DNA of 64,000 nucleotides from Pseudonocardia sp. HH130629-09 (GTDB lineage Bacteria > Actinomycetota > Actinomycetes > Mycobacteriales > Pseudonocardiaceae): assembly GCF_001294645.1 (NCBI RefSeq), contig NZ_CP011868.1:4960001-5024000 (forward strand), read 5' to 3'. The position numbers were made by a program, and so were the translations under genes. The notes beneath the pieces were generated by a model, which saw only the letters and a program-made list of their open reading frames with translations, did not search any database and was not told the origin of the DNA. Below are positions 1 to 9,089 of this stretch, in pieces (positions within the stretch are counted from its first letter, which is position 1; every line of letters starts with the position of its first letter).

Positions 1-339
1 CAGCCGCTCGAACCGGCACAGGACGGCGTCGAGGCCGTCGGTGCGCGAGCGCGGCCCGAGAAGCAGGTCGAGCACGATCTCGGCCGGGTCGTCGCGCCGG
101 GCGAGGCAGTCGTGGGCGTCCGCGAGCTCGGTGCGGGCCAGCCGGTCGAGCGCGGCGGACACCAGGTCCTCCAGCGAGGAGAAGTAGTACGTGGTGGCGG
201 CCAGCGGCACCCCGGCGCGCTCGGCGACGGCGCGGTGGCGGATCGCGTCGAACCCGCTCTCGGCCAGCAGGTCCGCTGCTGCCGCCACCAGCAGGGCGCG
301 GCGCCGTTCACCCTTCTCGGTCTGTTTCGGGGCCGCCAT
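1..339 (-). CDS. TetR/AcrR-family transcriptional regulator (partial, runs off the left edge)
   Basis: The first 113 residues of a TetR-family DNA-binding repressor are inside the window. The ATG is at 339 and the gene reads leftward past base 1. The N-terminal helix-turn-helix is clear: a basic start (MAAPKQTEKGERRR), then LLVAAAADLLAESGFDAIR, and the recognition region GVPLAATTYYFSSLEDLV. The ligand-binding C-terminus is not visible, so the inducer and targets are unknown. It is divergent from the threonine aldolase gene at 447, with about 110 bp between them, so that gene is a reasonable candidate target by position only. Confidence 0.85.
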   Translation of the reverse strand, partial: MAAPKQTEKGERRRALLVAAAADLLAESGFDAIRHRAVAERAGVPLAATTYYFSSLEDLVSAALDRLARTELADAHDCLARRDDPAEIVLDLLLGPRSRTDGLDAVLCRFERL

Positions 340-446
340 CGCCACATAGTGCCAAGACAGGCCCCATCCGGACGAGTGAGATACCGGACTCGACGCCCAG
401 GTGGGACAGGGGACCGTGACCGTTTCGTGACCCTGCCGTTCTCACC

Positions 447-1616
447 GTGACCGGTATGGAACAGACTGGAGGCGTGCGCCCGTCACCCAGAAGCCGCTGG
501 TCGTCGCGTGGTGGCACGCGCGGCACGGCGGCCGCCCCGGCCCCCGGTGAGCCCGTCGACCTGCGGTCGGACACCGTCACGCTGCCGACCGAGGCGATGC
601 GCCGGGCGATGGCCGAGGCCGAGGTCGGCGACGACGTGCTCGACGGCGACCCGACCATGCGCGAGCTGGAGGAACGGGTCGCCGGCCTGCTCGGCGCCGC
701 CGACGCGCTGTGGACCCCCACCGGGTCGATGGCCAACCTGATCGCGCTGATGAGCAGGCTCGGCCGAGGCGAGGCGTTCCTCGCCCCGCAGGGTGCCCAC
801 GTGCTCGACTTCGAGCTGGGCACGGCCGCCTGGCTGGCCGGCGGGATGCCGCGGCCGCTGCCGCACGACGCGGGCCCCGGCAAGGTCACCGCCGCGGCGG
901 TGCGCCGGGCCGCCGTCGACGACGGCTCCTACGCCGCGCTGCGCCCGGTGCTGCTGTGCCTGGAGAACACGCACAACTCCGCGGGCGGCACCGTGACCGC
1001 TCCGGAGGAGCACGCCGCCGTCGCCGCGGCGGCACGGGCCGCCCGGCTGTCGGTGCACCTCGACGGCGCCCGGTTGTGGAACGCCGCGGTCGCACTCGGG
1101 GTCCCGCCGGGCGCGCTGACCGTCGGCGCCGACACGGTCGCGGTGTGCCTGTCCAAGGGGCTGGGTGCGCCGGCCGGGTCGGTCGTCGCGGGGTCGGCGG
1201 AGTTCGTCGAGCACGCCCGGCGGCTGCGCAAGATGCTCGGCGGCGGCGTCCGGCAGGGTGGGGTGCTGGCCGCGGCCGGACTCGTCGCGCTGGAGGAGAT
1301 CGACCGGCTCGCCGAGGACCACGACCTCGCGACGCGGCTCGCCGCCGGGCTGCGCGAGCGCGGCTGGCGGGTCCGCGAGCCGCAGACCAACATCGTGCTG
1401 GTGGACGTGGCCGACGTGCGCGGCACGATCGCCACGTTCGCCGAGGCCGGGGTCCGCGCAGGTGCCATCGCGGGCAAGCTGCGGCTGATGACCCACCGCG
1501 ACGTCGGCGACAAGCACATCAAGGCGGCACTGGACCGGATCGGCGAGGTCGGCCCGGCCAGCACCGGCTCCCCGGGTGGTCCCGGGATGCTGCCCCGCAC
1601 CGCCCTCGGCAACTGA
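447..1616 (+). CDS. Low-specificity L-threonine aldolase family protein (PLP enzyme)
   Basis: A 389-residue PLP-dependent beta-eliminating lyase of the threonine aldolase family, which cleaves L-threonine or allo-threonine to glycine and acetaldehyde in the cytoplasm. The family core starts at about residue 37 (PVDLRSDTVTLPTEAMRRAM). Other family marks are WTPTGSMANLIAL, the substrate-loop segment CLENTHNSAGGTV, HLDGARLWNA and the PLP-lysine segment CLSKGLGAPAGS. The first 35 residues are low-complexity and rich in Arg and Pro, so the true start may be the second ATG at 456 or later. It stands alone, divergent from the TetR gene. The fold and chemistry are secure; the preferred substrate is not. 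Confidence 0.9.
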   Translation: MTGMEQTGGVRPSPRSRWSSRGGTRGTAAAPAPGEPVDLRSDTVTLPTEAMRRAMAEAEVGDDVLDGDPTMRELEERVAGLLGAADALWTPTGSMANLIALMSRLGRGEAFLAPQGAHVLDFELGTAAWLAGGMPRPLPHDAGPGKVTAAAVRRAAVDDGSYAALRPVLLCLENTHNSAGGTVTAPEEHAAVAAAARAARLSVHLDGARLWNAAVALGVPPGALTVGADTVAVCLSKGLGAPAGSVVAGSAEFVEHARRLRKMLGGGVRQGGVLAAAGLVALEEIDRLAEDHDLATRLAAGLRERGWRVREPQTNIVLVDVADVRGTIATFAEAGVRAGAIAGKLRLMTHRDVGDKHIKAALDRIGEVGPASTGSPGGPGMLPRTALGN

Positions 1617-1980
1617 GGCCGCCGCCCCGCTCCACCGTCGATCCGGTCGGGAACCCGTCGGGCGGCATCGGCAGCGGGCACGCGGCCGCCGCGGCGGCGA
1701 CCGTCGCCGCGTCGGAGGCCCGTCGTCGCCGCCGTCACGGTGTCGCGCAGAGTCAACTCACTGTCGTCCGAGGTCAAGTCGGCCCGCACGATCGGGTCCA
1801 CACTGGGCGACGGCCGGACGCCGGAGCAGGCGTCGGCCTAGGCTTCCGCCGCCGTCGTGCCCGTGCGTCCGCACCGCTGCGCGCCGGTGGCCCCGACCCC
1901 CGACCGGTGCCGGTGAGCTGCGCGGACCCGCGATCGCCGGGAGTCGCGCGGCCCGTGGCACCCAGGACAGCAGGACCGTC
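1617..1980. other. Intergenic stretch, no gene seen
   Basis: About 360 bases between the aldolase stop and the ATPase start. Open frames here are shadows with no recognisable protein. I see no RNA gene and no strong hairpin. The stretch probably carries the promoter of the downstream two-gene operon. Confidence 0.5.
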
Positions 1981-2967
1981 ATGACCAGCTCCACCCCCTC
2001 GTCCGCCCTCGTCTCCGCATCCGATCCGGAGACGGCCCTCGTCGCCGATGGCGTCGCCGTCGACGGCGCCCACGGGGTGCTGCTCGCGCCGACCTCGCTG
2101 CGCGCCGTCGCCGGCTCGGTCCTGCTGGTCACGGGCACCCCCGGGTCCGGGCACACCGCGCTCGCGCTGGCGCTCGCCGGGCGGATGCGGCCCGACCAGG
2201 GCACCGTCACCCTCGACGGCGACGACGACCCCCGTCGGCTGCGCCGGGCCGTCGCCGTCGTCGACACACCGGGGGTCAGCGAGCCGGAGCCGGTGCTGCC
2301 GCTGCGGACCGTCGTCGGCGAGGAACTGGCGATGGCCGGGCGCGGCACCACCCCGCGGGCGGTGACCGAGTGGCTGGGCGCACGGGGCGCCGAGAGCTGG
2401 GTGCGCTCACGGTTCGAGGACGTGCCCGCACCCGTGCGGATCGGGCTGATGACCGCACTCGCCGCGTCCCGGCCCGGGGTGCGGGTGCTCGTCCTGACTG
2501 CGCCGGACCGGCACGGCGGCACGCCGGTGACCTGGTGGCAGGTGGCCTCCGAGCACGCCCGTGCCGGGTTCACCGTGATCGTGACCTGCACCGAGGGGTC
2601 GGCGGCGCTGCTGGGGGTGCCGGCGGTCCGGCTCGGCGGCGGCGACGCCGGCGCGTTCCCGGAACCGCCCGGGCGGCACAGCAGGCCCGAGGACCCGACG
2701 GGGCCGCTGACCGTCGTCGCGCGGCAGGGGGCCGACGACCTGCCCCAGGGCTGGACCCGGCGGCTGCTGCGCCGCCCGTCCGGGGCCGCGCCGGTCCCCG
2801 ACCCGGGCACAGCCATCGGCACCGAGGACGCCGGTACGGCGATCCCGCCCGGTGCGGAGCCCGCCCCGGAACCGCCCGACGCCACCGAACCCCCCGGGTC
2901 CACGGCCGACAGCGGGACCAGCGGGAACGACACCACCGGGAACGACACCACGGAGAGGACCTCATGA
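1981..2967 (+). CDS. Degenerate ABC-type ATPase, partner of the YhgE/Pip membrane protein
   Basis: 328 residues. The region around residues 20-75 looks like an ABC ATPase N-terminus, with a P-loop at 52-59 reading GTPGSGHT where the invariant lysine is replaced by His58. It is followed by the usual segment MRPDQGTVTLDGDD. A clean signature (LSGGQ) motif and Walker B are not visible. The last 90 residues are a disordered Pro/Thr/Gly tail with two copies of a GNDTT motif. The stop overlaps the next ATG in an ATGA arrangement, so the two proteins are translationally coupled. I infer a regulatory or structural partner of the membrane protein rather than a normal ATP-driven transporter subunit. 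A different nucleotide-binding role cannot be excluded. Confidence 0.7.
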   Translation: MTSSTPSSALVSASDPETALVADGVAVDGAHGVLLAPTSLRAVAGSVLLVTGTPGSGHTALALALAGRMRPDQGTVTLDGDDDPRRLRRAVAVVDTPGVSEPEPVLPLRTVVGEELAMAGRGTTPRAVTEWLGARGAESWVRSRFEDVPAPVRIGLMTALAASRPGVRVLVLTAPDRHGGTPVTWWQVASEHARAGFTVIVTCTEGSAALLGVPAVRLGGGDAGAFPEPPGRHSRPEDPTGPLTVVARQGADDLPQGWTRRLLRRPSGAAPVPDPGTAIGTEDAGTAIPPGAEPAPEPPDATEPPGSTADSGTSGNDTTGNDTTERTS

Positions 2968-5114
2968 GCGCGGTCAGGATGGCGATCAGCGAGCTGAGGC
3001 GGATCACCGCCGGGCGGCTGCCGGTCCTGGCCGTGCTCGCCCTGCTGCTGATCCCGATGCTCTACGCGGGGTTCTACCTCTACGCCAACGGCGACCCCTA
3101 CTCCCGCCTGGACCAAGTGCCCGCCGCGCTCGTCGTCGAGGACACGGGTGGCGCCGACGCCGACGGGAAGGCCCAGAACGTCGGCCAGGACGTCGCCACG
3201 GAGCTGACCGAGTCCGGCTCGTTCGACTTCCACCGGGTCTCCGCCGCCGAGGCCGACCGCGGTGTGCGCGACAACGTCTACACCTTCGCCCTGACGATCC
3301 CCCGCGACTTCACCGCGGCCCTGCAGTCCTCCGGTGAGTTCACCCCGCGCCAGGGGATCCTCGTGCTCACCACGAACGACGCCAACAACTACCTGGCCCG
3401 CACGATCGCCGACACCCTCACCACCCGGGTCCGCGAGTCGGTCGCCAAGGAGGTCGGGACGCAGGCCGCGGACCGGTTCCTCACCGGCTTCTCCACCATC
3501 CACTCCAAGACCCAGGAGGCCGCGGACGGCGCCGGGACGCTCGCCGACGGCGCGGCGACCGCCCACGACGGGGCGGGCCAACTGGCCTCCGGGGCGGGCG
3601 AGCTCGCGTCCGGGCAGCGCCGGCTCCTCGACGGCGCGACGCAGCTCTCCGGCGGCGCCGACCGGCTCGCGACCGGGGCGGGGAGCCTCGCCTCCGGTGC
3701 CGGGACCGCGGCGACCGGGGCGGACCGGCTGTCCTCGGGCGCGGGTGAGCTCGCGACCGGGCTCGGCACCCTCCGCAGCGCCACCGCGGACCTGCCCGCG
3801 CAGTCGCGCAGGCTCGCCGACGGCGCCCGCCAGGTCGCCGACGGCAACGCGCAGCTGGCCGCGGCCGGGGACCGGGTCGCCCAGGAGAGCGCCCGGCTCG
3901 CCGACCAGCTCGACGCCGCGGACGGCACCATCGCCGCGTCGCTGCGCGAACGCGGTTTCACCGACGAGCAGGTCCAGCAGGCCCTCGCCGCGCTGGCGAC
4001 GGCCAAGCAGCCGCTCGTCGACGGCAACGCCCGCGTCCAGCAGGTGTCCGGGCAGCTCGACCGGCTGGGGTCCGGCGCCGGGCAGGTCGCCGACGGTGCC
4101 GAGCAGCTGGCCGCGTCCGCGCCGCAGCTCAGCCAGGGCATCGCGAGCGCCGCCGACGGGGCCGGGTCCCTGCGCGACGGCGCGAGCGAGCTGTCCGGCG
4201 GCGTGCGGAAGCTCGCCGACGGCTCCACACAGCTGTCCACCGGCGCCACCGCGCTGCGGACCGGGGCGGACCAGCTCGTCGCCGGGGAGCGCACCGCCGT
4301 CGACGGCACCGACCGGCTCGCCGACGGGGCGCGCCGGCTCGACGCCGGCACCGGCGAGCTCGCCGGCGGTGCGACGCAGCTGCACGACGGCCTGGCCTCG
4401 GGGCTGGGCGACATCCCGAACCCGGCACCGGGGGTCCGGGAGGCCACCGCCGCGAACATCGGCGACCCGGTCGCCACCCGCGACGTCGCCTACTCCCAGG
4501 CCGACACCTACGGCGCCGGGTTGGCCCCGGTCTTCATGGCGCTGGCCACCTGGATCGGTGGCTACGTGCTGTTCCTGCTGGTCCAGCCCCTGTCCCGGCG
4601 GGCGATCGCGGCCGGGCAGAGCCCGCTGCGGATCGCGCTGGGCGGCTGGATCCCGGCCGGCCTGCTGGGGATCGTGCAGGTCACCGGCATGTACGCGGTG
4701 GTGTCGCTGCTACTGGGTATCGCACCGGTGCACCCGGCCGCGACGCTGGCCCTGCTGTGGATGACCTCGATGACGTTCACCGCGATCGTGCACGCCCTCA
4801 ACGCGCTGCTCGGCGCGGTCGGGCAGTTCCTCGGGCTGGTCCTGATGGTGCTGCAGCTCGTCTCGGCGGGCGGCACGTTCCCGTGGCAGACCATCCCCGC
4901 GCCGCTGTACCCGGTGCACCACGTGATGCCGATGGGCTACGCCGTCGACGCGCTGCGGCACCTCATGTACGGCGGTGAGCTGGCCGGTGTCGTCGGGACG
5001 GCGGTGCCTGTGCTGGTGGCCTGGTTCGTCGGCGCGCTGGCACTGGCGACGTTCGCGGCGTACCGCAAGCGGGTGTGGACGGCGACGGCGGTGAAGCCCG
5101 AGCTGGTGCTCTGA
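2964..5114 (+). CDS. YhgE/Pip family membrane protein
   Basis: 716 residues. The order is an N-terminal membrane helix (about residues 15-40, VLAVLALLLIPMLYAGFYLY), a large extracytoplasmic region, a long stretch of Ala/Gly/Ser/Asp-rich heptad-like repeats (about 190-480; DGA, LASGAGEL and LADGA motifs recur), and a C-terminal block of about five membrane helices from about 510. This is the layout of the YhgE/Pip (phage infection protein) family, related to ABC-2 type permeases and to type VII secretion accessory proteins. It is coupled by a 4-bp overlap to the degenerate ATPase upstream, and its stop lies 7 bp from the converging aminotransferase. The transported substrate, if any, is unknown. 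Confidence 0.85.
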   Translation: MSAVRMAISELRRITAGRLPVLAVLALLLIPMLYAGFYLYANGDPYSRLDQVPAALVVEDTGGADADGKAQNVGQDVATELTESGSFDFHRVSAAEADRGVRDNVYTFALTIPRDFTAALQSSGEFTPRQGILVLTTNDANNYLARTIADTLTTRVRESVAKEVGTQAADRFLTGFSTIHSKTQEAADGAGTLADGAATAHDGAGQLASGAGELASGQRRLLDGATQLSGGADRLATGAGSLASGAGTAATGADRLSSGAGELATGLGTLRSATADLPAQSRRLADGARQVADGNAQLAAAGDRVAQESARLADQLDAADGTIAASLRERGFTDEQVQQALAALATAKQPLVDGNARVQQVSGQLDRLGSGAGQVADGAEQLAASAPQLSQGIASAADGAGSLRDGASELSGGVRKLADGSTQLSTGATALRTGADQLVAGERTAVDGTDRLADGARRLDAGTGELAGGATQLHDGLASGLGDIPNPAPGVREATAANIGDPVATRDVAYSQADTYGAGLAPVFMALATWIGGYVLFLLVQPLSRRAIAAGQSPLRIALGGWIPAGLLGIVQVTGMYAVVSLLLGIAPVHPAATLALLWMTSMTFTAIVHALNALLGAVGQFLGLVLMVLQLVSAGGTFPWQTIPAPLYPVHHVMPMGYAVDALRHLMYGGELAGVVGTAVPVLVAWFVGALALATFAAYRKRVWTATAVKPELVL

Positions 5115-5121
5115 GGCCCGT

Positions 5122-6291
5122 TCAGACCCAGGCCCGCAGCCGCTCCAGCGCCTCGGTGATGGCCTCCGGCGTCCCGGCGCAGGAGAAGCGGACGTAGCCG
5201 CCGCCGTCGACCGGGTCGAAGTCCTGCCCCGGTGCGACGGCGATGCCGGTCTCGTCGAGCAGCCTGTAGGTCAGGCCCATCGAGTCCTCGCCGTCGTGCA
5301 GCAGGTGCGCGATGTCGGCGTAGACGTAGAACGCGCCGTCGGCGGGGGCGAGCCGGGTGATCCCGAGTGCGCGCAGTCCGTCGAGGAGGAGGTCGCGGTT
5401 GCGGCCGTAGCGCACGACGTGGGCGTCGGCCTCGGCGTAGCTCGCCTCGTCGAACGCGGCGAGCGCGGCGTGCTGGGGCAGCGCCGGAGGGCAGACGGTG
5501 AAGTTGCCGGCGAGGCCCTCGACGGTGCGCCGCAGCCGCGGTGGGCAGACCAGCCACCCGAGCCGCCAGCCGGTCATCGAGAAGTACTTCGAGAACGAGT
5601 TGACCAGCACGGCCTCGCGGGAGGTCTCCCAGGCGCTGCTCGTCGCGGGGCTGCCCGGGAAGGTGATGCCGTGGTAGATCTCGTCACTGACGAGCTGGAT
5701 GCCGCGGTCCTCGCAGTAGGACGCGAGCGCGGCGAGCTCGGTGGGGTCGAGGACGGTGCCGGTGGGGTTCGCCGGGCTGGCCACGATCAGGCCCTTCACC
5801 GGCTCGTCGAGCGCCTCGAGCATCTCGACCGTGGGCTGGAACCGGGTGGCGGGACCGCACGGCAGCTCGACGACCTCGCAGCCCAGCGCGGCGAGGATGT
5901 TGCGGTAGCAGGGGTAGCCGGGACGGGCCATGGCCACGCGGTCGCCCGCGTCGAACGCGGCGAGGAAGGCCAGCAGGAACCCGCCGGAGGACCCCGTGGT
6001 GAGGACGACGTCACCCGGGTCGACGTCCAGGTCCCGGGTCCGCCGGTAGTGCCCGGCGACGGCCTCGCGCAGCTCCGCGATGCCGGGCGCGACGGTGTAG
6101 CCGAGCACCTGCGACCCCAGGGCGGCGACGGCGGCCGCGCGGACCGGTCCCGGCGCCGGGGTCGAGGGCTGCCCGGCCGAGAGGTTGATCAGGTCGCCGT
6201 GGGTGCGGGCCCGCTCGGCGGCGGCGGCCCAGACGTCCATGACATGGAACGGGGCGACGGCGACGCGGGCGGCGACGGTCAGGCGGGTCAC
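5122..6291 (-). CDS. PLP-dependent aminotransferase, class I/II
   Basis: 389 residues, full length for fold-type I aspartate/alanine-type aminotransferases. Visible marks are INLSAGQPSTPAP (N-terminal substrate strand), TGSSGGFLLAF (cofactor phosphate site), VASPANPTGTVL (the conserved NPTG loop), SDEIYHGITF (Asp and Tyr that hold the PLP ring), and NSFSKYFSMTGWRLGW, in which Lys is the Schiff-base residue. The arginine near the C-terminus (YVRFSCA) would bind the substrate carboxylate. It converges on the YhgE/Pip gene. The exact amino donor and acceptor cannot be told from sequence. Confidence 0.9.
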   Translation of the reverse strand: MTRLTVAARVAVAPFHVMDVWAAAAERARTHGDLINLSAGQPSTPAPGPVRAAAVAALGSQVLGYTVAPGIAELREAVAGHYRRTRDLDVDPGDVVLTTGSSGGFLLAFLAAFDAGDRVAMARPGYPCYRNILAALGCEVVELPCGPATRFQPTVEMLEALDEPVKGLIVASPANPTGTVLDPTELAALASYCEDRGIQLVSDEIYHGITFPGSPATSSAWETSREAVLVNSFSKYFSMTGWRLGWLVCPPRLRRTVEGLAGNFTVCPPALPQHAALAAFDEASYAEADAHVVRYGRNRDLLLDGLRALGITRLAPADGAFYVYADIAHLLHDGEDSMGLTYRLLDETGIAVAPGQDFDPVDGGGYVRFSCAGTPEAITEALERLRAWV

Positions 6292-6327
6292 GCCGCCGAG
6301 CCTAGGCGGCGGCCCGCGGAGGACCGG

Positions 6328-6366
6328 ACCGCGCGCCCGGGTGGGAGCCCCTCCCGGGCGCGCGGT
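6328..6366 (-). terminator. Strong hairpin terminator after the small secreted protein gene
   Basis: Perfect 14-bp stem (6328-6341 with 6353-6366) around an 11-nt loop, just downstream of the stop of the leftward gene at 6405 and just upstream of the aminotransferase start. It has no T-tract, as is usual in high-GC actinomycetes. Confidence 0.7.
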
Positions 6367-6404
6367 CAGTCACGAACCGGGGCGGGCACGGGGCCCGCCC
6401 GGTG

Positions 6405-6614
6405 TCACTCGGCCTCGAAGCCCAGGGCGTCGACGACCGCGCCGACCTGCGCGTCGGTGTCGGCGACGGTCTCGTCGAGGTACTCGGCGACCGGGGTCAG
6501 CTCGGCCGCCTGCGCGGTACCGGTGAACGCCAGGGCGGCGAGCGGCGCGGCGACGACGCCACCCACGAGGGCGAGGGCGCGACGACGACGGGCCTGCTGG
6601 GGAGCGTGGGCCAT
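6405..6614 (-). CDS. Small secreted protein of unknown function
   Basis: 69 residues. The ATG at 6614 is chosen because a perfect AGGAGG lies a few bases upstream; the open frame extends further but without support. The N-terminus is a Sec-type signal peptide: basic MAHAPQQARRRR, hydrophobic ALALVGGVVAAPLAALAF, then a likely cleavage site after TAQA. The mature part is only about 30 residues, acidic, and without cysteines (LTPVAEYLDETVADTDAQVG...). About 150 bp of comparatively AT-rich DNA lies upstream and probably holds the promoter. I do not recognise a family. Confidence 0.7.
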   Translation of the reverse strand: MAHAPQQARRRRALALVGGVVAAPLAALAFTGTAQAAELTPVAEYLDETVADTDAQVGAVVDALGFEAE

Positions 6615-6813
6615 GATGATCCTCCTGAGGTTCAGGGGCACCGGCTGTGCCCCTGTGCCACAGGACGATTCCCCGCCGCACCGGTGGAGATCAAATCCTG
6701 GTGTCCGTTTTAACCGGCTCTTCATGATCATCGAACAACCGGCCTTCGAACACCCAGGTGGACCCATTCGGACTAATCGCGCTAGGCCATACGGGCGTTA
6801 CGCGGCGGTAACA

Positions 6814-8082
6814 TCAACCCTGCGCAACCGGGACGCTGACCTCGCCCCGCTCGGCCTTGAGACCGATGTCGGTGCGGTGGTGCGAGCCCGCGAGGCGGAC
6901 CGGCGTCAGCCGCGCGTAGGCCTCGGCCCGGGCGGCGGCGAGGTCGGAGCCGGTGCCCACGACCGACAGCACGCGCCCGCCGGAGGAGACGACCGCGCCG
7001 TCGTCGCGGCGACGGGTGCCGGCGTGCAGCACGCCGTCACCCTCGGCGCCGGTGATGACGTCACCGAGCCGCGGGGTGGCCGGGTACCCCTCCGCGGCGA
7101 CGACGACGGTCACCGCCGCCCCCTCGGCCCACTCGATCGCGGGCTGCTCGGCGAGGGTGCCGATCGCGGTGGCGAACAGCAGCTGCGACAGCGGGGTGCG
7201 CAGCAGCGCCAGCACGGCCTGGGTCTCCGGGTCCCCGAAGCGGCAGTTGAACTCGATGACCGCCGGGCCCTCCGAGGTCAGCGCGAGACCGGCGTAGAGC
7301 AGCCCGGTGAACGGGGTCCCGCGGCGCACCATCTCCTCGGCGACCGGCGCGACGACCCGGGCGACGAGCTCCTCGGCAAGGTCCTCGCCCGCCCAGGGCA
7401 GCGGGCAGTAGGCGCCCATGCCGCCGGTGTTGGGGCCGGAGTCGTCGTCGCCGACGCGCTTGAAGTCCTGCGCGGGCAGCAGCGGCACGACGGTGGCACC
7501 GTCGACGAGGCAGAACAGCGACGCCTCGGGCCCGTCGAGGAACGACTCCAGCAGCGCCGGGTGGCCGGCGTCGAGCAGCCCGAGGGCGTGCGCGCGGGCC
7601 ACCTCGACGTCGTCGGACACGACGACGCCCTTGCCCGCGGCCAATCCGTCGTCCTTGACCACGTAGGGCGGGGTGAACACCGACAGCGCGGTGTCGAGGT
7701 GCGCCGGATTGTCGACGACGACCGACGAGGCCGTCGGCACCCCCGCCGCGCTCATCACGGCCTTCGCGAACGCCTTGGACCCCTCGATCCGGGCCGCCTC
7801 GGCGCTCGGGCCGAAGCAGGGGATCCCGGCCTCCCGGACCGCGTCGGCCGCGCCGTTGACCAGCGGACCCTCCGGCCCGATGACGACGAGGTCGGCCTTC
7901 CAGGTCCGCGCCAGCTCGACGACGGCACCGTTGTCGGTGACGTCGAGCCCGAGCTGCTCGGACACCGCGGCCGTTCCCGCGTTGCCGGGGGCGACGGCGA
8001 GCGCCGTCACCTCCGGGTCCTGCGCCAGAGCCACGGCGATGGCGTGCTCACGCGCACCGCTTCCCACGATCAGGATCCGCAC
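6814..8082 (-). CDS. purD: Phosphoribosylamine-glycine ligase (GAR synthetase)
   Basis: 422 residues with a GTG start at 8082 (VRILIVGSGAREHAIAVAL). It makes glycinamide ribonucleotide from phosphoribosylamine, glycine and ATP, step two of de novo purine synthesis. The N-domain motif GSGAREHA and the segment IGPEGPLVNG are followed by the ATP-grasp domain (KDDGLAAGKGV; the PurD motif SGPNTGGMGAY; and EFNCRFGDPETQ with the metal-binding Glu and Asn). The length matches the family. The start was moved inward from a longer open frame because homologous proteins begin at this glycine-rich segment. A short GTTAC-N6-GTAAC dyad sits just past the stop (6797-6812). Confidence 0.97.
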   Translation of the reverse strand: MRILIVGSGAREHAIAVALAQDPEVTALAVAPGNAGTAAVSEQLGLDVTDNGAVVELARTWKADLVVIGPEGPLVNGAADAVREAGIPCFGPSAEAARIEGSKAFAKAVMSAAGVPTASSVVVDNPAHLDTALSVFTPPYVVKDDGLAAGKGVVVSDDVEVARAHALGLLDAGHPALLESFLDGPEASLFCLVDGATVVPLLPAQDFKRVGDDDSGPNTGGMGAYCPLPWAGEDLAEELVARVVAPVAEEMVRRGTPFTGLLYAGLALTSEGPAVIEFNCRFGDPETQAVLALLRTPLSQLLFATAIGTLAEQPAIEWAEGAAVTVVVAAEGYPATPRLGDVITGAEGDGVLHAGTRRRDDGAVVSSGGRVLSVVGTGSDLAAARAEAYARLTPVRLAGSHHRTDIGLKAERGEVSVPVAQG

Positions 8083-8132
8083 GGTGGCCGAGCGTATCCG
8101 TGCACGTCGGACGACGGGGAACCGGTCTCGGA

Positions 8133-9083
8133 TCAGCCGTCGCAGCGCTGCAGGTGGGCACCGATCAGGGCGGTGACGTGTGTGGGGTGTTCCTGCTGCG
8201 GGAAGTGCCCGGTGGCCGGGAGCGTGTGGTGGGTCAGCCCGGCGCCGGCGAACCGCTCGTCGCCGCGCATGGTGGTGTCGAGCACGCACGGGTCGTCGGC
8301 CCCGTGCACCTGCAGCACCGGCACCCCCACCGGCCGGGAGACCTCACGGGCGAACCGGTGGCCGTCGGGGCGCAGCTGGGAGCGCATCGACCAGCGGTAG
8401 TACTCGAGGCTGCAGTGGGCCACGGTGGAGATCCGCATCGCCTCGGCGTTGCGGGCCACGACGTCGGCGAAGTCGGCGGTCGCGGCCCACTCCGGCCCCG
8501 CCCAGGCCCGCATGATCCGGCCGACCCGGGCGCCGCCGTCGGCGCGCAGCGAGCGCTCCGGCAGCCGCGGCAGCTGGAACCCGGCCATGTAGCGGCTGGC
8601 CGCCCCCTGCCCGAGGGGGTCGCGCAGCAGCGCGTCCCGCATCACGATCGGGTGCGGCGCCCCGAGCCCGGTGAGCGAGACGACCAGACGCGGGTGCAGC
8701 GTGGCGACCGTCCAGCCGATCGTGGCGCCCCAGTCGTGCCCGACGACGTGGGCGCGCGACTCCCCGAGCGCCCGGATCAGCCCGGCGCAGTCCCCGGCGA
8801 GGGTCCACAGGTCGTAGCCCCGGGGAGGCTTGTCGGTGTCGCCGTAGCCGCGGAGGTCGGGCGCGACGGCCCGGTAGCCGGCGTCGCCGAGGGCGAGGAG
8901 CTGGTGGCGCCAGGTCCACCAGAACTCCGGGAAGCCGTGCAGCAGCACGACCAGCGGGCCGGTCGGTGGGCCGTACTCCGCGAGGTGCATGCGGATGCCG
9001 TTCGCCGACACCGCACGGTGCGTCCACGGACCGGGGATCCGGACGACCGAGGGGCCGGGCGGAGTGCCGGCAGTCGCGGACAC
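8133..9083 (-). CDS. Alpha/beta hydrolase, epoxide-hydrolase-like
   Basis: 316 residues, alpha/beta-hydrolase fold. The oxyanion motif HGFPEFWW (49-56) and the nucleophile elbow GHDWGA with Asp117 are typical of epoxide hydrolases and haloalkane dehalogenases, which form an ester on Asp rather than Ser. A C-terminal GADDPCV and GHFPQQEHP supply the acid and the base His. The HGFPEFWW form favours epoxide hydrolase (HGxP motif) over dehalogenase. It lies upstream of purD on the same strand with 50 bp between. The natural substrate is unknown; members usually detoxify or process epoxides. Confidence 0.85.
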   Translation of the reverse strand: MSATAGTPPGPSVVRIPGPWTHRAVSANGIRMHLAEYGPPTGPLVVLLHGFPEFWWTWRHQLLALGDAGYRAVAPDLRGYGDTDKPPRGYDLWTLAGDCAGLIRALGESRAHVVGHDWGATIGWTVATLHPRLVVSLTGLGAPHPIVMRDALLRDPLGQGAASRYMAGFQLPRLPERSLRADGGARVGRIMRAWAGPEWAATADFADVVARNAEAMRISTVAHCSLEYYRWSMRSQLRPDGHRFAREVSRPVGVPVLQVHGADDPCVLDTTMRGDERFAGAGLTHHTLPATGHFPQQEHPTHVTALIGAHLQRCDG

Positions 9084-9089
9084 GTCGGA

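Noticed and set aside
1758..4385. 875-codon open frame on the minus strand
   Set aside because: Antisense to the ATPase and YhgE/Pip genes, which have clear domains; the antisense product is repetitive (GELAGAV-type repeats mirroring the coil repeats).
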